Assembly (NCBI GenBank): GCA_037444775.1
Contig: JBBILU010000021.1
Coordinates: 1 to 19,793 of the forward strand
DNA length: 19,793 nt
Direction: 5' to 3'
DNA from: JBBILU01 sp037444775
Lineage (GTDB): Bacteria; Patescibacteriota; Gracilibacteria; BD1-5; UBA6164
The notes beneath the pieces are model-generated. The model ran no database searches, was not told the origin of the DNA, and worked only from the letters and a program-made list of their open reading frames with translations. This document shows, piece by piece, positions 16,440 through 19,793 of the stretch. A program made the translations under genes and the position numbers. Position 1 is the first letter of the stretch. The number at the start of each line of letters is the position of its first letter.

Positions 16440-17645
16440 ATGGTAGAAGAATTAAAAAAAATTTTTGATAATTTATCATCTAAAATAAGCTTAGATTTTG
16501 TAAGAGAGCATACTATAAATCTTGATAATTGACCTGTAGTTCTTGTTGGAGAAAGAGGAATTTGAAAAACATACTTACTTTTACAAATTTTAAAAAAAAG
16601 CTCAGAAAAAAGTTTTTATTTTTCAGCTGATAACCCGATATTTGCTTGAGAATCTTTTTTTACACTAGTTTCAAAATTATATTTTGATTATCAAATAAGA
16701 ATTTTAGCAATTGATGAAATTCATAAAGGAAATGAATGGAAAGCAAATTTAAAATCTATTATAGATAGCTTTCCAGACTTAAAACTTATAGTTTCAGGTT
16801 CATCTAGTTTAGATTTATACAAATGAACTTCTGATTTACAAAGAAGAATTTATAAAGTTGATTTTTTTGGATTAAGTTTTAGAGAATTTCTTATATATGA
16901 AAAAAATATAGAAGTTCCAAAAATGAGTTTTGAAGATTTAATAATAAATTATAAAAATATTAGTTTTGAATTATCATCAAAAATATCTTTAGAAGACTTT
17001 AAAAATTATCTAAAGTATGGATTTTATCCTTATTTTAAAGAAAGAAAAGAAATTTACCATTCTTTATTACTAAATAATATTAAAAAAGTAATTTTGGAAG
17101 ATTTACCAACTTTTATGAATCTTCAAACTTCATCACTTTCAAAATTGGAAAAGTTATTCTATTTTGTTGCTAAAAACCAGCCTTCTGAAATGAATTATAA
17201 ATCTCTTGCAGAAAAAATAAATATTTCAAAAGATTTGCTTGAAAGTATTATTTATTATTTAGATCAGATTTGAGTTTTGTCTATTGCAGTAAGAAGCAAT
17301 AAATTAAATGATATTATAAGAAAAGAATTCAAAGTTTTTTTATGAAATTCTAATATTTATTATGCTTTTTGAAATGATGTAAAAATATGAACTATCAGAG
17401 AAAGCTTTGTTTTAAATGCTTTAAAAAGAGTTTCAAAAAATCAAATTATACATAATGATATAATTTTACCTAATTATTGAGATTTTATTTTTAAACACAA
17501 TGACAAAAATTATTTATTTGAAGTCGGATGACATACAAAAACAAATACTCAAATTCAGTGAGTATCCAATTCATTTCTTGTAAAAGATGATATTCTTATC
17601 TGAACAGATAATGAAATTCCTCTTTGGATGTTTGGTTTATTATAA
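16440..17645 (+). CDS. AAA_14/DUF4143-type P-loop ATPase 1
   Basis: 401 residues. The N-terminal AAA module has Walker A GERGIGKT (about 37-44, where the last Gly is TGA), Walker B LAIDEIH (about 89-95) and a sensor-like LIVSGSSSLDL. A middle region ends with a helix-turn-helix-like stretch (KSLAEKINISKDLLESIIYYL). The C-terminal DUF4143 part has YLFEVGGHTKT and ends IPLWMFGLL, as in the family. That part resembles a PD-(D/E)XK fold, but the usual EVK is EVGG with a later Lys, so nuclease activity is doubtful. The biochemical role of the family is unknown. The neighbours are an AbiEi-like protein upstream and a paralogue downstream sharing box and terminator sequences. Confidence 0.85.
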
Positions 17646-17676
17646 AAAAAGCAACTAAATTTAGTTTGTTTTTTTT
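17644..17676 (+). terminator. Terminator of ATPase 1
   Basis: A near-palindrome gcaactaaatttagtttg, flanked by an A-run before and a T-run after, starting at the stop codon. Sixteen bases (aactaaatttagtttg) are identical to the terminator behind ATPase 2. Confidence 0.75.
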
Positions 17677-17694
17677 GTGTAAAAAATTGTTTGA

Positions 17695-17740
17695 TTTATA
17701 GTACAGTATAGATATACTGTGCTATAGTTTATAGTATAAT
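17695..17740 (+). promoter_or_regulatory. Operator-like region of ATPase 2: two TTTATAGTA boxes and a palindrome
   Basis: TTTATAGTA occurs at 17695-17703 and 17728-17736. Between and overlapping them is a 26-bp inverted repeat (17699-17724), arms tagtacagtata and tatactgtgcta, with one mismatch. TATAAT at 17735-17740 is a good -10, directly overlapping the second box, 10 nt before the ATG. A repressor bound here would block this promoter. Confidence 0.55.
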
Positions 17741-17749
17741 ATAAATATT

Positions 17750-18961
17750 ATGGAAAAAATAATAAAATCATTGTTAGAAAAAGATGAAATTCTTTTGTCA
17801 AAATTGAAAAATTCAAACTATTTTCAAAGAGAAATAGAAATAGATAATTTTAAAATTGTCTGATTTGTAGGGCTTAGATGAGTTTGAAAAACAACTTTTT
17901 TACTTCAACAGAGAGAACAAGCTGAAAAAAGTATTTATATTAGTCTAGATGACTTAGTTTTAAAAAATGTAAATATTTTTGAACTAATAAAAGAAATTAA
18001 TAAAGCTTATAAAATAGCTGTATTTTATCTTGATGAAATTCAGTTTATAAATGATTGGCAAATGATTTTAAAAAATATATATGATTTTTTAGATGTAAAA
18101 GTTATTTTTTCTTGAAGCAGTATGATAGATTTACTTAATAATAGTATTGATTTATCAAGAAGAGTTATTATAAATAAAATAAATATATTTTCATATAAAG
18201 AATTTGAAAATATTCAAGGTAATCATTTAGAAAATATTAGCTTGAATGAAATAATTGATAATAGTTTTGAAGTATCTAAAAAATTCTCAAAAAATATATC
18301 ATTTATAACTTTTAAAAAGTATTTAGAATTTTGACAATTTGGATATTATTTTGAATATAAAGATGAAAATGTATTCAAAAAACTTTTACAAAACTCCATA
18401 AAAAAATCTATTTATGAAGATTTGGTAAAGTTTATAGATATTAGTTCAATAAATATCTCAAAAATAGAAGATTTATTAATTTTTATTTCAAGTAGTGTAA
18501 GTAGTGAAATATCTATAAATTCTCTTTCAAATAAGATTGGATTAAATAATATAACTGTTTCTTGATATTTAGATTTTCTAGAAAAGTTAGGTTGGATTGT
18601 GAGTATACAAAAATATTGAAATATTTCAGAATCTTTAAGAAAAGAAAAAAAGTTTTATTTAACAACAACGAATTTACTTTATTTATTTTCTTCAAATTTG
18701 CTTGATGAAAGTATATTTAAATGAAATCTAAGAGAAACTTTTGTAATATCAAATCTTTTTAGAATAAAAGAGAAATATAATTTTAAAATATTTTTTAAGT
18801 CAAGAACAGATTTAGTATTAGTTTTTAACAGTTGAAAAATATTGGAATTTGAAATATGATGAAAAAGTAAAAAAAGAAATGATGTAAAAGTTATTAAGGA
18901 TGGTATTTTAATTTGAGATGATAACACAATTCCATTATATTTAATGTGATTATTAAAATAA
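17750..18961 (+). CDS. AAA_14/DUF4143-type P-loop ATPase 2
   Basis: 403 residues, a paralogue of the preceding gene with the same layout but diverged sequence. Walker A is GLRGVGKT (about 41-48; both later Gly are TGA), Walker B is FYLDEIQ (about 92-98) with a sensor-like VIFSGSSMIDLL, followed by a winged-helix-like middle (SISINSLSNKIGLNN region) and a DUF4143-like C-terminus with LEFEIGGKSKK and the ending TIPLYLMGLLK. The EIGGKSK form is the variant I remember from bacterial members lacking a clear nuclease EVK. Tandem but non-identical paralogues suggest either a heteromer or two separate specificities. It has its own box-rich promoter and a terminator that overlaps the convergent gene. 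Confidence 0.85.
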
Positions 18962-18987
18962 AAGCAAACTAAATTTAGTTTGCTTTT
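18960..18987 (+). terminator. Bidirectional terminator overlapping a convergent gene
   Basis: A perfect 14+14-nt palindrome (aaaagcaaactaaa / tttagtttgctttt) starting at the ATPase 2 stop. It contains the last codons and the stop of the minus-strand membrane-protein gene, so coding sequence and terminator coincide. Confidence 0.8.
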
Positions 18988-19463
18988 TCTGTTTTATTGG
19001 TTTGATTTAATCTTTTAAAAGATTTTCTAATACAAACAGTATAAAGAATAAGTATTAGCATTTCCAAAGAAAAACTTATATAAGTCATTTTTTGAAGCTC
19101 ATTTCAAGGAAAAAGAATATAATCAAGAATTATTACTGGAATTATAAGTAAAATTGCCAATAGAATTATTCTTATTCAAGCAACAAAATATATAGATGAA
19201 AATCTACTTAAAAAATTATTTCATTTTTCTCATCAATTCAAAGAAAAAGTATAGACTATTATAAAAATAGGGAATATAAGATAAATAAAAGAAATAATGT
19301 AATTATAATAATTGTACAAAGAAGTATCAATTCAAGCAAATTCATAAACAAAAATCATTAAAGCTCATAGAAACATATTTCCCAAAAGATATTTAGCATT
19401 TTCTTTTTCTGTTAAACCAATTTTTAAATCAGCTTCTAATTTTTTTAAACTTACAAAATACAT
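18975..19463 (-). CDS. Small four-helix membrane protein, unknown function
   Basis: 162 residues. About 30 soluble residues (MYFVSLKKLEADLKIGL...) are followed by four hydrophobic segments, around 27-45 (YLLGNMFLGALMIFVYEFAG), 52-73, 91-119 and 125-146, and then a basic C-terminal tail (RKSFKRLNQTNKTEKAN). I do not recognise the family. It starts 27 nt after the toxin-like gene on the same strand, so the two are probably one transcript. Its last codons form one arm of the bidirectional terminator shared with ATPase 2. Confidence 0.65.
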
Positions 19464-19490
19464 AATTTTTTTATTAGATATTAAAATATA

Positions 19491-19787
19491 TTAAATTTTT
19501 AACTTTTTATTTGATGATAACTCTAAACTTGAGTGACTTCATATATTTAGTAGTAAAATTTCATCATCTAAAACAATAATTTCTAACAAGATTCTCCAAT
19601 CTCATCAAAATTCTAATTCTGTAATTTTTCTTCACAAATATTTAAAATTTTTTCTAAAATATTGTGAATCAAATAATTTCTTTTCAAAATCTAAGAGAAC
19701 ATTTCATATTTTTTCTTCTAAATTTGGATATTGTGAAATGATACTTTTAAAAGAATTTTTAAATTTTTTTGAATACTTGAAAATCAT
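19491..19787 (-). CDS. RelE/YafQ-like toxin of a type II toxin-antitoxin pair
   Basis: 98 residues. The sequence follows the RelE/YafQ ribosome-dependent mRNA interferase plan: an N-terminal strand and helix (IFKYSKKFKNSFKSII), a second helix (NLEEKIGNVLLDFEKKL), the central ITELEFGGDWRILLEIIV strand region (family l....gdwRilyei) and C-terminal DDEILLLNIGSHSSL (family d..illl.iGtHdely). The final strand carries His as in YafQ-type toxins. The assignment is by pattern only. The start is the first ATG after an in-frame TAA at the window edge. The antitoxin would be expected just upstream, beyond position 19793, and is not visible. A membrane-protein gene follows on the same strand. Confidence 0.55.
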
Positions 19788-19793
19788 AGCTTA

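Noticed and set aside
16440..18961. AbiEii nucleotidyltransferase partner of the AbiEi-like gene
   Set aside because: Both downstream proteins have clear Walker A and B motifs and DUF4143-like ends, and no nucleotidyltransferase GS-D-D motif.

Overview
The window reads as a very AT-rich bacterial chromosome segment that uses a recoded genetic code: in-frame TGA occurs throughout otherwise intact, conserved proteins and always where the family has glycine (both Walker A motifs of the two ATPases, the phosphate loop of DnaK, the GGGKGG loop of glutamate dehydrogenase). This is translation table 25, known from Gracilibacteria (BD1-5) and Absconditabacteria (SR1). Read with the standard code, nearly every gene here shatters into short pieces. 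Arg is almost always AGA, and few genes other than rpsF have a visible Shine-Dalgarno sequence.

Layout. 1-382 is the 3' flank of dnaK with a terminator and an inverted repeat. 383-2251 (-) is dnaK, preceded by a promoter and a near-consensus CIRCE operator. 2418-2729 (-) is a small protein with an Arg-rich tail, and 2936-3856 (-) is thioredoxin reductase. 4101-7115 (+) is a type IV pilus cluster: PilN-like, PilO-like, PilC and a pseudopilin. 7245-8489 (-) is glutamate dehydrogenase. 8585-10053 (-) is aroA followed by a frameshifted small gene, and 10355-10942 (-) is inorganic pyrophosphatase. 11143-12179 (+) is the classic rpsF-ssb-rpsR operon. 12220-15299 (-) is a two-gene unit of an undecaprenyl-phosphate sugar-phosphotransferase and a 7TM-domain envelope protein. 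15545-18961 (+) holds an AbiEi-like winged-helix protein followed by two tandem AAA_14/DUF4143-type ATPases. 18975-19787 (-) is a RelE/YafQ-like toxin followed by a small membrane protein.

Two things stand out. First, a dispersed GC-rich palindromic repeat with a CCCTCACCCC/CTCTCC core occurs four times in this AT-rich background. Two copies are flanked by perfect 17-18 bp direct repeats, a third by an imperfect ~19 bp repeat, and the fourth sits in frame inside aroA and is translated. Second, the three genes at 15545-18961 share a box, TTTATAGTA, upstream of each (five copies). This suggests one regulated module in which the AbiEi-like protein may be the regulator and the usual AbiEii toxin is replaced by a pair of P-loop ATPases.

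Housekeeping (dnaK, trxB, gdhA, aroA, ppa, rpsF/ssb/rpsR), surface appendage (pil) and surface polysaccharide (phosphoglycosyl transferase) genes alternate with these accessory pieces. Neighbouring convergent genes often share one bidirectional terminator hairpin, which in one case overlaps a coding sequence.
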